This document shows, piece after piece, positions 55,093 through 64,000 of a stretch of DNA of 64,000 nucleotides. The position numbers and the translations under genes are program-made. The notes beneath the pieces were generated by a model. That model searched no databases. It was not told the origin of the DNA and worked only from the letters and a program-made list of their open reading frames with translations. Origin of the DNA: Bacteroidia bacterium (GTDB taxonomy: Bacteria > Bacteroidota > Bacteroidia > 2-12-FULL-35-15); assembly GCA_030654175.1 (NCBI GenBank), contig JAURXZ010000049.1:156334-220333 (forward strand). The letters are read 5' to 3'. The first letter of the stretch is position 1. Each line of letters opens with the position of its first letter.

Positions 55093-56223
55093 ATGAAGTT
55101 TAGCATTTCGCATACCGATAAAAACAGCAAAGCCAGAGCCGGAGAAATCATAACGGATCATGGTACTATCCAAACTCCCATTTTTATGCCCGTTGGCACT
55201 GCAGGAACAGTAAAGGCTGTTCACCAGCGAGAATTGAAAAATGATATTAAAGCACAAATTATTTTAGGAAATACCTATCATTTATATCTACGTCCGGGAC
55301 TTGAGGTAATTGAGCAAGCGGGTGGATTGCATAAATTTAACGGATGGGACAGGCCTTTGTTAACGGATAGTGGCGGTTACCAGGTTTATTCATTATCTGA
55401 CCAGCGGAAGCTAAGCGAAGAAGGAGCCAAGTTCACTTCCCACATTGATGGCAGCAAACATTTTTTTAGTCCGGAGGGTGTAATGGACATACAGCGAACC
55501 ATTGGAGCTGATATTATCATGGCTTTTGATGAATGTACTCCTTATCCATGTGATTATAACTATGCAAAAAAATCGCTTGATATGACACATCGCTGGTTAA
55601 AACGTTGCTGTGCACGTTTTGACCAAACTGAAGGGAAATATGGTTATTCGCAAACGCTTTTTCCGATCGTTCAGGGAAGTGTATATCCTGATCTTAGAAA
55701 AAAATCGGCTGAATTTATTGCCGAACAAAATCGTGAAGGAAATGCTATTGGTGGATTATCTGTTGGAGAACCTGCCGAAGATATGTATGCGATGACAGAG
55801 GTTGTATGTGATATTCTGCCTGTTGACAAGCCCCGTTATTTAATGGGGGTAGGTACCCCAATAAATATTTTGGAAAGCATTGCTTTGGGTATTGATATGT
55901 TTGATTGTGTGATGCCTACCCGCAATGCCCGTCATGGCTTATTATATACTCAACATGGCTTGATCAATATTAAAAATGAAAAATGGAAAAATGATTTTTC
56001 AGTATTGGATGAAAATGGAACGGCTTATGTTGATAAAGAGTATTCAAAAGCATATCTTCGCCATTTAGTACATTCAAAAGAATTATTGGGAGCCCAAATT
56101 TCAAGTATTCACAACCTGGCTTTTTATTTATGGCTTGTTGGAGAGGCCCGAAATCAGATTATAGCAGGAACATTCCGCGAATGGAAAGATAAAATGGTGA
56201 AGCAAATGAATTGCAGATTATAA
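55093..56223 (+). CDS. tgt: queuine/preQ1 tRNA-guanine transglycosylase
   Basis: Exchanges G34 for preQ1 in tRNAs with GUN anticodons, first committed step of queuosine in tRNA. 376 residues. PIFMPVGTAGTVKAVHQREL, LTDSGGYQVYSLS near 92 (Asp general base), GGLSVGEPAEDMYAM, and the nucleophile Asp in MFDCVMPTRNARHG near 270 are all intact. The C-terminal subdomain, which in E. coli holds a Cys3His zinc site, reads NGTAYVDKEYSKAYLRHL here (about 307-324): all three Cys are gone, while the His in SIHNLAFY remains. The gene follows its own structured leader. Confidence 0.95.
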   Translation: MKFSISHTDKNSKARAGEIITDHGTIQTPIFMPVGTAGTVKAVHQRELKNDIKAQIILGNTYHLYLRPGLEVIEQAGGLHKFNGWDRPLLTDSGGYQVYSLSDQRKLSEEGAKFTSHIDGSKHFFSPEGVMDIQRTIGADIIMAFDECTPYPCDYNYAKKSLDMTHRWLKRCCARFDQTEGKYGYSQTLFPIVQGSVYPDLRKKSAEFIAEQNREGNAIGGLSVGEPAEDMYAMTEVVCDILPVDKPRYLMGVGTPINILESIALGIDMFDCVMPTRNARHGLLYTQHGLINIKNEKWKNDFSVLDENGTAYVDKEYSKAYLRHLVHSKELLGAQISSIHNLAFYLWLVGEARNQIIAGTFREWKDKMVKQMNCRL

Positions 56224-56232
56224 TTAATTTAA

Positions 56233-56296
56233 GATTTAGGATTTTTTGATTTAGGACTGCAGGGTGTTTAAATCCTAAATCAAAAAATCCTAAATC
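56233..56296. repeat. perfect 24-bp inverted repeat of GATTTAGGA words between tgt and the Lpt permease
   Basis: Left arm 56233-56256 and right arm 56273-56296 are exact reverse complements with a 16-base loop (CTGCAGGGTGTTTAAA). Each arm is itself two copies of GATTTAGGA separated by a T-run. It lies between two same-strand genes and could end or attenuate transcription. Confidence 0.85.
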
Positions 56297-56308
56297 CCAA
56301 ATATAAAA

Positions 56309-57385
56309 ATGAAAATATTAGATCTATATATTATTAAAAAGTTTTTAGGGACATTTTTTTTCTCCATGTCTCTTATCATTCTCATTGTTGTTGTGTTTGA
56401 TATTTCAGAAAAAATCGATGATTTTATCGGAAGGGAGGCACCTCTTAAGGCAATAGTTTTTGATTTCTATTTTAATTTCATTCCCTATTTTGTTAATCTT
56501 TTTAGTCCTCTTTTTACATTTATTGCTGTTATTTTGTTTACTTCACAAATGGCTACACGTACCGAAATTGTTGCTATTCTGAGCAGCGGTGTGAGCTATA
56601 GAAGATTGCTTTTGCCATATATGCTTTCGGCTATTGTTATTGCAATTCTATCTTTGTTTCTTAATAATTTTGTGATACCAAATGCAACAAAAAAGCGCAT
56701 TGCATTTGAAGACAAATACATTAGAAATGAGTTTTATAACCGGAACAGAAATATCCACATGCAAATATCGCCTGGCAATTACATTTATATGGAGGGTTAT
56801 AGTACACAGGAAAATACAGGTTTTAAATTTTCAATTGAAAAATTTAATGATGGTCAACTTGATTATAAATTGATGGCCGAAAGTATTAAATGGGATAGCG
56901 TTAAAAATAATTGGGCCATTAATAATTATTTTATCAGGGAAATTAAGGGAATGGATGAAGTCATTACAAAAGGTAAAAAGCTGGATACCGTGCTTGGCTT
57001 TACACCAAAAGAATTTGGACGAAAGGATAATACAGTTGAAACGATGGATTATTACGAACTCAATGCATATATTGATTCAGAGCGCTTGAAAGGTTCTGAT
57101 AATGTTGAGTTGTACGAAATTGAAAAATACAGAAGGATATCTTTTCCTTTTGCAACATTTATTCTAACCTTGATAGGAGTTTCCATTGCAAGCAGGAAAG
57201 TGCGAGGTGGTATTGGTATGCATATAGGACTTGGTATTTTGATCAGTTTTACATTTATTATGTTTATGCAGGTAAGCACCACCTTTGCTGCAAGCGGTCT
57301 GGTTTCTCCATTGATTGCTGTTTGGATCCCCAATTTTATATTCAGCCTTTTGGCCTTGTATTTATTGAAAAAAGCACAGAAGTAG
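56309..57385 (+). CDS. LptF/LptG family LPS-export permease
   Basis: 358 residues, normal LptG/LptF length. N-terminal helices (LGTFFFSMSLIILIVVVFDI, FNFIPYFVNLFSPLFTFIAVILF) with IDDFIG after helix 1, the periplasmic domain (about 125-265), and C-terminal helices with FPFATFILTLIGVSIASRKVRGGIGMHIGLG. It is the shorter paralogue of the permease at 13315-14742; the two presumably form the LptFG heterodimer although they lie 42 kb apart. Begins 12 bases after the 24-bp inverted repeat. Confidence 0.9.
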   Translation: MKILDLYIIKKFLGTFFFSMSLIILIVVVFDISEKIDDFIGREAPLKAIVFDFYFNFIPYFVNLFSPLFTFIAVILFTSQMATRTEIVAILSSGVSYRRLLLPYMLSAIVIAILSLFLNNFVIPNATKKRIAFEDKYIRNEFYNRNRNIHMQISPGNYIYMEGYSTQENTGFKFSIEKFNDGQLDYKLMAESIKWDSVKNNWAINNYFIREIKGMDEVITKGKKLDTVLGFTPKEFGRKDNTVETMDYYELNAYIDSERLKGSDNVELYEIEKYRRISFPFATFILTLIGVSIASRKVRGGIGMHIGLGILISFTFIMFMQVSTTFAASGLVSPLIAVWIPNFIFSLLALYLLKKAQK

Positions 57386-57388
57386 TGA

Positions 57389-57543
57389 GTTTGAAAGTTT
57401 GAAAGTTGTATTGCCCAAGCCTAAAGTTTCAAAAAAAAAAAAATAATTATACAAAGTTCTTCAACTTTCAACTTTCTAACATTGAACTTTAAACTAAAAT
57501 AAAGCACTTCAACTTTTTACTTTCTAACTTTAAACTTTCAAAC
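57389..57543. repeat. inverted GTTTGAAAG-word repeat at a convergent junction
   Basis: GTTTGAAAGTTTGAAAGTT (57389-57407) is mirrored, with one base missing, by AACTTTAAACTTTCAAAC (57526-57543), whose end touches the ispE stop codon. Between them are further copies of CAACTTT and CTTTCAACTTTC. Confidence 0.8.
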
Positions 57544-58367
57544 TACATTTGTCCTTCCCAAACAAAACAATTTTTAAAATTGTTTTTCAAATCGGTTTGG
57601 TTTTTAAAAATTCCGTAGACTGTAGATCCGCTGCCACTCATGGCTGCATATTCAGCACCCATTGAATATAATTGCTGCTTTATTTCTTTTAGTTCGGGAA
57701 ATTGTAAAAAAACAGAATCTTCGAAATCATTATGAATAAATTCTTTCCATTGCTGGATGGGTAAATTAAGAAGATCATTTTCCAATGATCGTGTTGGTCT
57801 TTTAGGAATTACTCCGCTGTATGCTTTTGCGGTATTTATATGAATATTGGGATAAACCAATGCAATATGATACTTGCTCAAATCCAGTTTCATGGATTCA
57901 TATTGATCTCCTGTACCTTCAGCAAAAGAAGGTTTATTGCTGATAAAAAAAGAACAATCGCTTCCCAACTGACGTGCATAATTATGCATTTCACCCCAGG
58001 AGATACCTAATTCAAATTTATCATTTAACAAATGGATAAAAAAAGCAGCATCGGCTGAACCGCCACCTAAACCTGCGCCAATTGGGACGTGTTTATGCAA
58101 ATGAACTTTTATATTTGGTAAAACATAGTCGGCTGCTATCAAATGATAGGCGTACCAGCATAAATTATCATCTGCATTGCCGGGTATTTCAATACCTGAA
58201 AAGGTAAAACTAATCCGTTCACTGGAATCGTCTTTGTTTTCGATTATTTCAAGGGCATCGCATAAAGCAACCGGGTAAAAAGCACTTTCAATATTATGAT
58301 AACCATCACCCCTTTTTTCAATGATGTTGAGACCAATATTTATTTTTGCGTTGGGGAATGAGATCAT
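57543..58367 (-). CDS. ispE: 4-diphosphocytidyl-2-C-methylerythritol kinase
   Basis: Fourth step of the methylerythritol phosphate route to isoprenoids. 274 residues. GHMP-kinase features: substrate loop FPNAKINIGLNI, ATP-binding PIGAGLGGGSADAAFF near 93-106, and the third motif MSGSGSTVYGIF near 240-250. Usual length. It stands alone; convergent with the Lpt permease. Confidence 0.93.
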   Translation of the reverse strand: MISFPNAKINIGLNIIEKRGDGYHNIESAFYPVALCDALEIIENKDDSSERISFTFSGIEIPGNADDNLCWYAYHLIAADYVLPNIKVHLHKHVPIGAGLGGGSADAAFFIHLLNDKFELGISWGEMHNYARQLGSDCSFFISNKPSFAEGTGDQYESMKLDLSKYHIALVYPNIHINTAKAYSGVIPKRPTRSLENDLLNLPIQQWKEFIHNDFEDSVFLQFPELKEIKQQLYSMGAEYAAMSGSGSTVYGIFKNQTDLKNNFKNCFVWEGQM

Positions 58368-58465
58368 TTTTAAATTTGTGGATAATATAAATTATTTGCC
58401 ACAAAGTTCGCAAAGTTTTCCAAGTTGTCAATGAGCTTATTTCAAAACGAATGAATCCGTTTATT

Positions 58466-60418
58466 TTACCTTAAAAGTACAACACTTATGTTCTCTGTTT
58501 TGTTTCCAATCATTATCTGCAAGCTATAAATTCCTTGTGGAAGTGATTTGTCCAGTTCAATTGTTTCCAAAATATATTCATTGCCTGATACAAATTGTTT
58601 ATTATAAACCATTTGACCTAAACTATTCATTACAAAAACTTTTATTTTGGTTTCTCCCTGAGTTGCCAACTTCAGTGAGATCATGAAAATGCCATTATTA
58701 GGGTTAGGATAAACTTTTAAAAGATAAGAAGCTTCATCTTTTGGTGGTTTAGTGGAAGTGGCCATTAAAGTGCCTGTGTCATTCACAAATATCTCTGTAT
58801 TATTTCCCTTAATATTAACTGATTCCGAAATGGCTATACTTCCGTTTTTTATCACATTTACCTGATATGAACCTGGTACATTAACAACAATATTGTTGTT
58901 GTTTTCACCAACTATTATAACATCATTTAGTTTCCATTGATAACTTGCTGATGAATCAAGCAAGGTGTATAGAGTTGTTTTTATACCGATAGTTAATTGC
59001 TTCGGTCCTTTTATTGTAATGACCGGAACAGGAGATGTCTTCTTTTTTGTCACAGCCGCTAGTGCCGTTTGTTTGTAAATTGTATAACTATCGATGAGGC
59101 TGTAAGATACATTGTAAAATTTGAAGGTAAGTGAATTTGATGAAACCTTAACTTGTATTGCTCCATATTTCAGGTTATACCTTTTTTGGCTGCCTGAAAC
59201 AGGTGTGGAATTTAATGCATAAATACTTTGTCCTCCTAATCCATTAACAAAATAGGGGAAATTATCCCTGATTATGCGTTCATAGATATGTGAATGGCTC
59301 GACATCACAACATCAGCACCCCATGCTTTAAAGGGCCATCGCATCCAAAGTGAACTCCCATGAACTTTATCAGAAGCATAAGGGGAATGATGAAAATATA
59401 CAATATTCCATTTTGATTTGGATGCTGCAAGTTTATTTTTTAACCAGGTTCCCTGAGTAGATGTACTTGAAGTGCCATCTCTTTCGGATTGATTGCTGTT
59501 AATAACAAAAAAGTGTATATCTCCTTTAATATAATCGTAATATCGTTCATTGCCGGGCAAAGTAAAATAATTATAATATGGTGCACCGTTGGATGTATAC
59601 AGATCATGATTCCCAAGGCCCGGAAAAAAATTGTTCACGCTTGCACCACTTCCGTAATTACCTGTGTATGGTTTTATATAAGAATGATAGTATTTCCCGA
59701 TATTGGCATCAATGGTACTCCAAGCTCCGTTCGGCACATTGTTATCACCGGGAGTGACTATGAATTGCGGATTCCAAGATTTTACAAGATTTGCTACAGC
59801 CGCTTCATTCGAACTATTTGATCCGTAATCTCCGATCATGGCAAATGTTGCGCTTGTACTTGATGATGCAGTATATGGCGAAAGTCGTGATCCGGGGATT
59901 GGTCTTTGCAATGTTCCGTTTGGCAATTTCCAGCCAACACTTACGTGATCTCCTAATGTTCCCTCTTTGTGTAATGCTTCAATGTAATATTTCTGCCCAG
60001 CAACAAGATATTTGGTAGCAGATTTTTGAGATGCGTATTTGGTCCATTGCCTATAGTTGGTCCAGTCTGGAACAGATGCTATTTTTACCTTGTTTTGTGA
60101 TGAGCTGGTGGTGCTTAACCATAACTCACTATCATTATTACTAGCTATCCAAAAAATATAATTGCCTGAAACCGTTGGATTAACATAACCTCTGATCCTC
60201 CGTCCGAAATTGTTTGCAATATCTTTTGGTGCTTCAAATTGAGTTAAAAAACTACTGGAATTTGGAGCAGAATTTACTGGAATGGATGATATATTTGTTC
60301 CGGAAATATTTGTCCAGGTATCCATATTAATTGATCCTAACTGCGCCTGAATGGTATTAATAAGGAGTAGCTGGCAGGTATAAAATAAAAGTCCGGTATA
60401 TATATATTTAGGTTTCAT
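58466..60418 (-). CDS. secreted metallophosphoesterase with PA14-like domain and T9SS sorting domain
   Basis: 650 residues from the ATG at 60418 (MKPKYIYTGLLFYTCQLLLINTIQAQ, signal peptide); an upstream ATG at 60442 is in frame but gives a less typical signal. A PA14-like lectin domain (WLSTTSSSQNKVKIASVPDW, GQKYYIEALHKEGTLGDHVSVGW) at about 35-175 precedes a calcineurin-like phosphoesterase: IGDYGSN, TPGDNNVPNG, GNHDLY, FHHSPYAS and SHSHIYER supply the two-metal ligands. An Ig-like linker and a T9SS type-A domain (YLLKVYPNPNNGIFMISL, GIYSLQIMIGNKTENISVVLLR) end the protein. Probable surface phosphatase resembling purple acid phosphatases. Confidence 0.9.
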   Translation of the reverse strand: MKPKYIYTGLLFYTCQLLLINTIQAQLGSINMDTWTNISGTNISSIPVNSAPNSSSFLTQFEAPKDIANNFGRRIRGYVNPTVSGNYIFWIASNNDSELWLSTTSSSQNKVKIASVPDWTNYRQWTKYASQKSATKYLVAGQKYYIEALHKEGTLGDHVSVGWKLPNGTLQRPIPGSRLSPYTASSSTSATFAMIGDYGSNSSNEAAVANLVKSWNPQFIVTPGDNNVPNGAWSTIDANIGKYYHSYIKPYTGNYGSGASVNNFFPGLGNHDLYTSNGAPYYNYFTLPGNERYYDYIKGDIHFFVINSNQSERDGTSSTSTQGTWLKNKLAASKSKWNIVYFHHSPYASDKVHGSSLWMRWPFKAWGADVVMSSHSHIYERIIRDNFPYFVNGLGGQSIYALNSTPVSGSQKRYNLKYGAIQVKVSSNSLTFKFYNVSYSLIDSYTIYKQTALAAVTKKKTSPVPVITIKGPKQLTIGIKTTLYTLLDSSASYQWKLNDVIIVGENNNNIVVNVPGSYQVNVIKNGSIAISESVNIKGNNTEIFVNDTGTLMATSTKPPKDEASYLLKVYPNPNNGIFMISLKLATQGETKIKVFVMNSLGQMVYNKQFVSGNEYILETIELDKSLPQGIYSLQIMIGNKTENISVVLLR

Positions 60419-60870
60419 TTTTAGAATAATTTTTAAATTCATATTATGTCTTTATCGATATGTCTTCTTCAAAAAATATGAAAGTGATTATATGATCAAA
60501 GATAATTTCGGTAGAAACCGTATCTTTTCTTTATTCGTTGAAAGCTCAATTTTAAAAGTTGATAATTGCAATTTGAAGACTTTTGAAAATTCAGAAAATT
60601 GGATTGTAAAAAAAGCCGTTAACACATTTTTTTGCATTATCATCCAGATTTGATTTGTCGCATATAGTTTTTATTTGGCTTGATATATAAGCTAAGAAGC
60701 GATTTCATTATATCAGTTAATTCGACTCTCCATTTTTTTTATTTCATTAGGTAAAAAAATGAAAATTTTCATCAAAAAATAATTGTTTTTTTATAATTCA
60801 ATTGCATTGCACATAAATGCGATTTTCGTATTTTTTTTGTAATTTAGCATCTTAATAAAAATTTCAAAAA
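60419..60870. other. 452-bp divergent intergenic region
   Basis: Between the metallophosphoesterase gene and accA. AT-rich, with homopolymer T and A runs near 60740-60840. TAATTTAG (60840-60847) is an imperfect -7 box for accA. I see no RNA gene or strong hairpin. Confidence 0.55.
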
Positions 60871-61872
60871 ATGAATTATTTAGAATTTGAAAAACCAATT
60901 GCCGAGTTATTCGAACAATTAGAGAAAGTAAAACAAGTTGGTGAAAAAAGTGGTGTTGATATTTCACAAACCATTTCTGAAATAGAAGAGAAGATAAAAG
61001 AAGAGCGTACCAAAATTTATGGAAATCTTACTCCCTGGGAGCGTGTCCAGGTTTCCCGTCATCCCGACAGGCCTTATACTTTAGCATATATTGATTATAT
61101 AACTGGAGGTACCTTTATGGAATTACATGGCGATCGCACTGTAAAAGACGATAAGGCTATGGTGGGAGGTTTTGGTAGTATTGATGGAAAAACTGTTATG
61201 TTCATTGGTCAACAAAAAGGTATCAATACTAAAATGCGCCAGATACGCAGGTTCGGTATGGCTAATCCTGAAGGTTACCGTAAAGCATTGCGTTTAATGA
61301 AACTGGCCGAAAAATTCAACAAACCTATTGTTACACTTATAGATACTCCCGGTGCTTATCCCGGTTTAGAAGCGGAAGAGCGAGGCCAAGGTGAAGCTAT
61401 TGCGCGTAATCTATTGGAAATGTCTCAATTAAAAGTTCCGGTTATTTGTATTGTTATTGGCGAAGGTGCATCAGGTGGCGCATTAGGGATTGCTATTGGA
61501 GATAAAGTATTGATGCTTGAAAATACTTGGTATTCGGTAATTTCACCGGAATCATGTTCGTCCATCTTGTGGCGTAACTGGAACAACAAAGAGCGTGCGG
61601 CTGAGGCTTTAAAATTGACTCCCAAAGATATGTTTGCAAATAAATTGATTGATGGAGTTATTCCTGAACCATTGGGAGGGGCGCATACCAATCATGAAGA
61701 AACATTTAAAACAGTAAAGGAAGAGATATTAAAACACCTTGCTAAATTAGAAAAATTAACTCCTAAAAAGCGTGTTGAGCAACGGATTGAAAAGTTTTGT
61801 GCTATGGGAATGGTGAATGAAAATGGTGATAATCTTGTTGAGGGAGAAGTTTTGCTGAACAAAGAATCTTAA
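60871..61872 (+). CDS. accA: acetyl-CoA carboxylase carboxyltransferase subunit alpha
   Basis: Forms malonyl-CoA with AccD for fatty-acid synthesis. 333 residues, usual length. The N-terminal helical segment [25 protein letters not shown] and then [62 protein letters not shown], and [31 protein letters not shown] match the family closely. AccD is not in the window. Confidence 0.96.
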   Translation: MNYLEFEKPIAELFEQLEKVKQVGEKSGVDISQTISEIEEKIKEERTKIYGNLTPWERVQVSRHPDRPYTLAYIDYITGGTFMELHGDRTVKDDKAMVGGFGSIDGKTVMFIGQQKGINTKMRQIRRFGMANPEGYRKALRLMKLAEKFNKPIVTLIDTPGAYPGLEAEERGQGEAIARNLLEMSQLKVPVICIVIGEGASGGALGIAIGDKVLMLENTWYSVISPESCSSILWRNWNNKERAAEALKLTPKDMFANKLIDGVIPEPLGGAHTNHEETFKTVKEEILKHLAKLEKLTPKKRVEQRIEKFCAMGMVNENGDNLVEGEVLLNKES

Positions 61873-61895
61873 TTATATCCTTCATATTGAAATAA

Positions 61896-61929
61896 AAAAA
61901 AATGAGGCTTTTTTAAGCCTCATTTTTTT
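61896..61929. terminator. bidirectional terminator after accA
   Basis: AAAAAAATGAGGCTT (61896-61910) and AAGCCTCATTTTTTT (61915-61929) are exact reverse complements with a 4-base loop, serving accA and the convergent NTF2-like gene. Confidence 0.92.
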
Positions 61930-61955
61930 AAAATATTCATTCGATTGTTTCTTTT

Positions 61956-62387
61956 TTAACTGGTATGGTCACTAACAATCACCCATTGTCCTTTTATTTT
62001 TTTCCAAAGCAAGGTATAAAAACCTCCAACATTTCCTTTTTTTCTTTTAAGATTCCAACTACCAATTACATAGCAACTGTTTTCTGATAATAGCTCAACA
62101 CTTACAATTGAGAAATTCAATTCGCCCATTGTTGCTTTATCGGGATAACTTTTTTTATAATTATCCAGGGTGCTTTGCCAGCCAAACGTTATTCCATTTT
62201 TCCCAATAAACTTTAAGCTGTCGCTATTCCAATAATAGGCCATAAATCCCTCAATGTCTCCTTTGTTCCATGCGAGTTCCTGTGCATGCATTGCTTTTTC
62301 TATGGTGGATATTATTTTATTTTCTGTTTGAGAATAAAATTTGGTTGAAAGCAGTGATAGAAAAGAAATTAATAAATATTTTTTCAT
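61956..62387 (-). CDS. secreted NTF2-like (DUF4440/SnoaL type) protein
   Basis: 143 residues with a signal peptide (MKKYLLISFLSLLSTKFYS) and one NTF2-like fold: TIEKAMHAQELAWNKGDIEGFMAYYWNSDSLKFIGKNG, GWQSTLDNYKKSYPDKATMGELNFSIVSVELLSENSCYVIGSW, FYTLLWKKIKGQWVIVSDHTS. Such stand-alone domains are isomerases or ligand-binding proteins; no catalytic residues can be assigned. Function unknown. Confidence 0.82.
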   Translation of the reverse strand: MKKYLLISFLSLLSTKFYSQTENKIISTIEKAMHAQELAWNKGDIEGFMAYYWNSDSLKFIGKNGITFGWQSTLDNYKKSYPDKATMGELNFSIVSVELLSENSCYVIGSWNLKRKKGNVGGFYTLLWKKIKGQWVIVSDHTS

Positions 62388-62435
62388 AAATTGAAATGTT
62401 GAAAGATCAAATCGTCACGGATTCGATTTTATTTT

Positions 62436-64000
62436 TTAATTACCGACTTTAATAGTAACAGCCGTTCCCTCATCACCTTCGCCACTATCCTTATCACCTC
62501 CTTTTAACGACTTTGTATTATTATCAGGTGTTCGATCAATTAGTTTGTTATATGGATCAATTCCAACTTTAACGGGCTCTTGGTCAACAATAATTTCAAA
62601 CTCCATTTTATTTTTATTGATCTTACGTTTTTGTAAATACAATTCGGTTTCTGTTTTTTTATCTTTTACCAGTTTACTGCCAAATACACCAATATCCATC
62701 CAATCATTAACTGCAACATCTTTCATTTTGCCGATGCTGTCAGCTTTCATTTTTTTACTTTCGATAGAAAATTTCACTAAATATTTTCCATCTTTTGTTT
62801 TTGTATACGAACATTTTGTTGTTTTATTTTCATACAAAGTGATGGTCTCAAACATATCGTTAATGATATATTTCAGGCTGTCAGGAGTAGCAGCTTTCAG
62901 ATAACTGATGAACTCAATTGAATTGGTATAGGGTGGTTCCTGAAAAGCAACTTTTTTAATATACTTTGCCAGTGCTGCATTTAATGAATCTTCGCCTATA
63001 TAATCTTTCAAGGCATACATCACTATACTTCCTTTATTGTAATGAATATATTGTTGGTTTTCAACTAACATCAATGGGCGTTCTTTTTTACCTTCAGTAG
63101 CTCTGCCTTTTAAATATTGATTCATTTCATATTTCAAAAACTTTTTCATTGCTTCTTTTCCGTATTCTTTTTCCATGACCATCAATGCCGAATATTGCGA
63201 CATCGTTTCCGACATTATCGTAGAGCCCTGAACATTGCCTCCAATCACCTGATGCGCCCACCATTGATGTGCCACTTCGTGAGCTGTAACATAAAATGGA
63301 TAGTCGATCGATTCAGGATCATCTTCATCCACTTTGGCAATAAAACCTATCCCTTCCGAAAACGGAATTGTATTTGGGAATGATTGTGCAAATGTTGCAT
63401 AACGTGGGAATTCTAATATACGAACTTGTTTGTGCTGGTATGGCCCAAAGTTTTTTGTATAATAATCCAGGGATCTTTTTATTCCTTTTATCATTCTTTC
63501 TATATTATACTCATGGCCTTCATTATAATAAATTTCAATGGCCACAGCCTGCCCGGATCTTGAGTTAGGATCTGTCCATTTATCGCGTTTTACCTCGTAA
63601 CGGGCAGAAAGAAACGAATAGAAATTTAAAATTTTACTATCCATTTTATAATGAAAATAATTTCTATCGTCCTGCTTCCAGCTTTTAAGTAAATAGCCGG
63701 GAGCCACTGCCATCTGATCAAGTGAAGTACTCATTGTACATTCAAAATCTATCCAGTCTGCATCATGACTAATGTAAGTATTCATACGCGCAAGAGAATC
63801 ATTTACATTTGCCATACGTTCTTTTTTGCCCAGACCATATTTTTTTCGGGACGAATCGTCACTCAGTTCACTTTGTTCGGAATATCCTAAACTTGGTAAT
63901 AACTGATTATTAAAGAAAGTTCCATTATACACAATGGAAGTTCCTGCATCAGAATTTTTAAATCCTTTAGGGAAATAATCCAGATTCATTTCAAATTTAA
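62436..64000 (-). CDS. M1 family metallopeptidase domain, 5' end cut by window edge
   Basis: The frame stays open beyond an internal ATG at 63989 to the right edge, so the N-terminus is missing; at least 521 residues are visible. The zinc site HEVAHQWW near 236 and the downstream Glu (IMSETMSQYSAL), 18 residues on, are the M1/gluzincin signature. The text before it (YNGTFFNNQLLPSLGYSEQSELSDDSSRKKYGL) and the end (TAVTIKVGN) resemble, as I remember them, the large Bacteroidota proteins that join ABC-2 membrane segments to an M1 domain, so the upstream half may be a permease. The usual GxMEN motif is not evident (FAQSFPNTIPFSEGIGFI instead). Confidence 0.82.
   Translation of the reverse strand, partial: KFEMNLDYFPKGFKNSDAGTSIVYNGTFFNNQLLPSLGYSEQSELSDDSSRKKYGLGKKERMANVNDSLARMNTYISHDADWIDFECTMSTSLDQMAVAPGYLLKSWKQDDRNYFHYKMDSKILNFYSFLSARYEVKRDKWTDPNSRSGQAVAIEIYYNEGHEYNIERMIKGIKRSLDYYTKNFGPYQHKQVRILEFPRYATFAQSFPNTIPFSEGIGFIAKVDEDDPESIDYPFYVTAHEVAHQWWAHQVIGGNVQGSTIMSETMSQYSALMVMEKEYGKEAMKKFLKYEMNQYLKGRATEGKKERPLMLVENQQYIHYNKGSIVMYALKDYIGEDSLNAALAKYIKKVAFQEPPYTNSIEFISYLKAATPDSLKYIINDMFETITLYENKTTKCSYTKTKDGKYLVKFSIESKKMKADSIGKMKDVAVNDWMDIGVFGSKLVKDKKTETELYLQKRKINKNKMEFEIIVDQEPVKVGIDPYNKLIDRTPDNNTKSLKGGDKDSGEGDEGTAVTIKVGN

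Overview
The window comes from the chromosome of a Bacteroidota bacterium (AT-rich, no plasmid or phage signature). Four kinds of evidence support this. Seven secreted proteins end in type IX secretion (T9SS) type-A sorting domains (YPNP-type start, GxYxxxI core, KKxxx end). Several genes carry the phylum's promoter -7 box, TAnnTTTG. Shine-Dalgarno sites are mostly absent. The housekeeping set is typical of the phylum: a fused alpha/beta 2-oxoacid dehydrogenase E1, a TonB receptor with a carboxypeptidase-like N-terminus, an NTP_transf_4 GlmU-like protein and LolA beside FtsK. I cannot place it below phylum level with confidence.

Layout. 1-1.7 kb: a truncated membrane PAS sensor. 2.1-5.7 kb: fused E1, then galE. 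6-9.8 kb: a large BNR/PKD T9SS protein with a GNAT enzyme. 10-14.7 kb: pabA/trpG-type amidotransferase, two glycosyltransferases and an LptF/G permease. 15-17.3 kb: a small HTH protein, a cupredoxin, a GyrI-like protein and tRNA-His. 17.6-23.3 kb: a LytTR regulator, a copper ATPase, a glycosyltransferase-methyltransferase fusion and a second methyltransferase. 23.4-29.1 kb: a T9SS protein, lolA and ftsK. 29.5-38.1 kb: NCS1 transporter, ligA, two conserved proteins and a TonB receptor. 38.5-47.7 kb: a TPR-SpoIIE phosphatase, three T9SS proteins including a proline-free collagen-like one, and an NtrC-like regulator without a DNA-binding domain. 47.9-52.1 kb: a nucleotide-sugar operon. 52.3-57.4 kb: rsmG, an ECF sigma factor, a family 2 glycosyltransferase, tgt and a second LptF/G permease. 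57.5-64 kb: ispE, a secreted metallophosphoesterase, accA, an NTF2-like protein and a truncated M1 peptidase.

How the genes work together. Much of the window serves the cell envelope: nucleotide-sugar synthesis (GalE, RfbB, TviB-like, WbpB-like, WbpD-like), several glycosyltransferases, two LPS-export permeases, LolA and T9SS cargo. The rest is core metabolism and information processing (AccA, IspE, LigA, FtsK, RsmG, Tgt).

The most unusual material is between the genes. All eight convergent gene junctions hold an inverted repeat. Three of them share one dispersed element of about 90 bp whose first hairpin changes sequence but keeps its pairing, and one copy carries two insertions of a second short repeat. 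Other gaps hold repeats made of short reiterated words (TTTGAAA, GATTTAGGA, CAAGTAT, TTACGAAT). The tgt gene has a GC-rich leader that can fold, and Tgt itself lacks the zinc cysteines of the E. coli enzyme.
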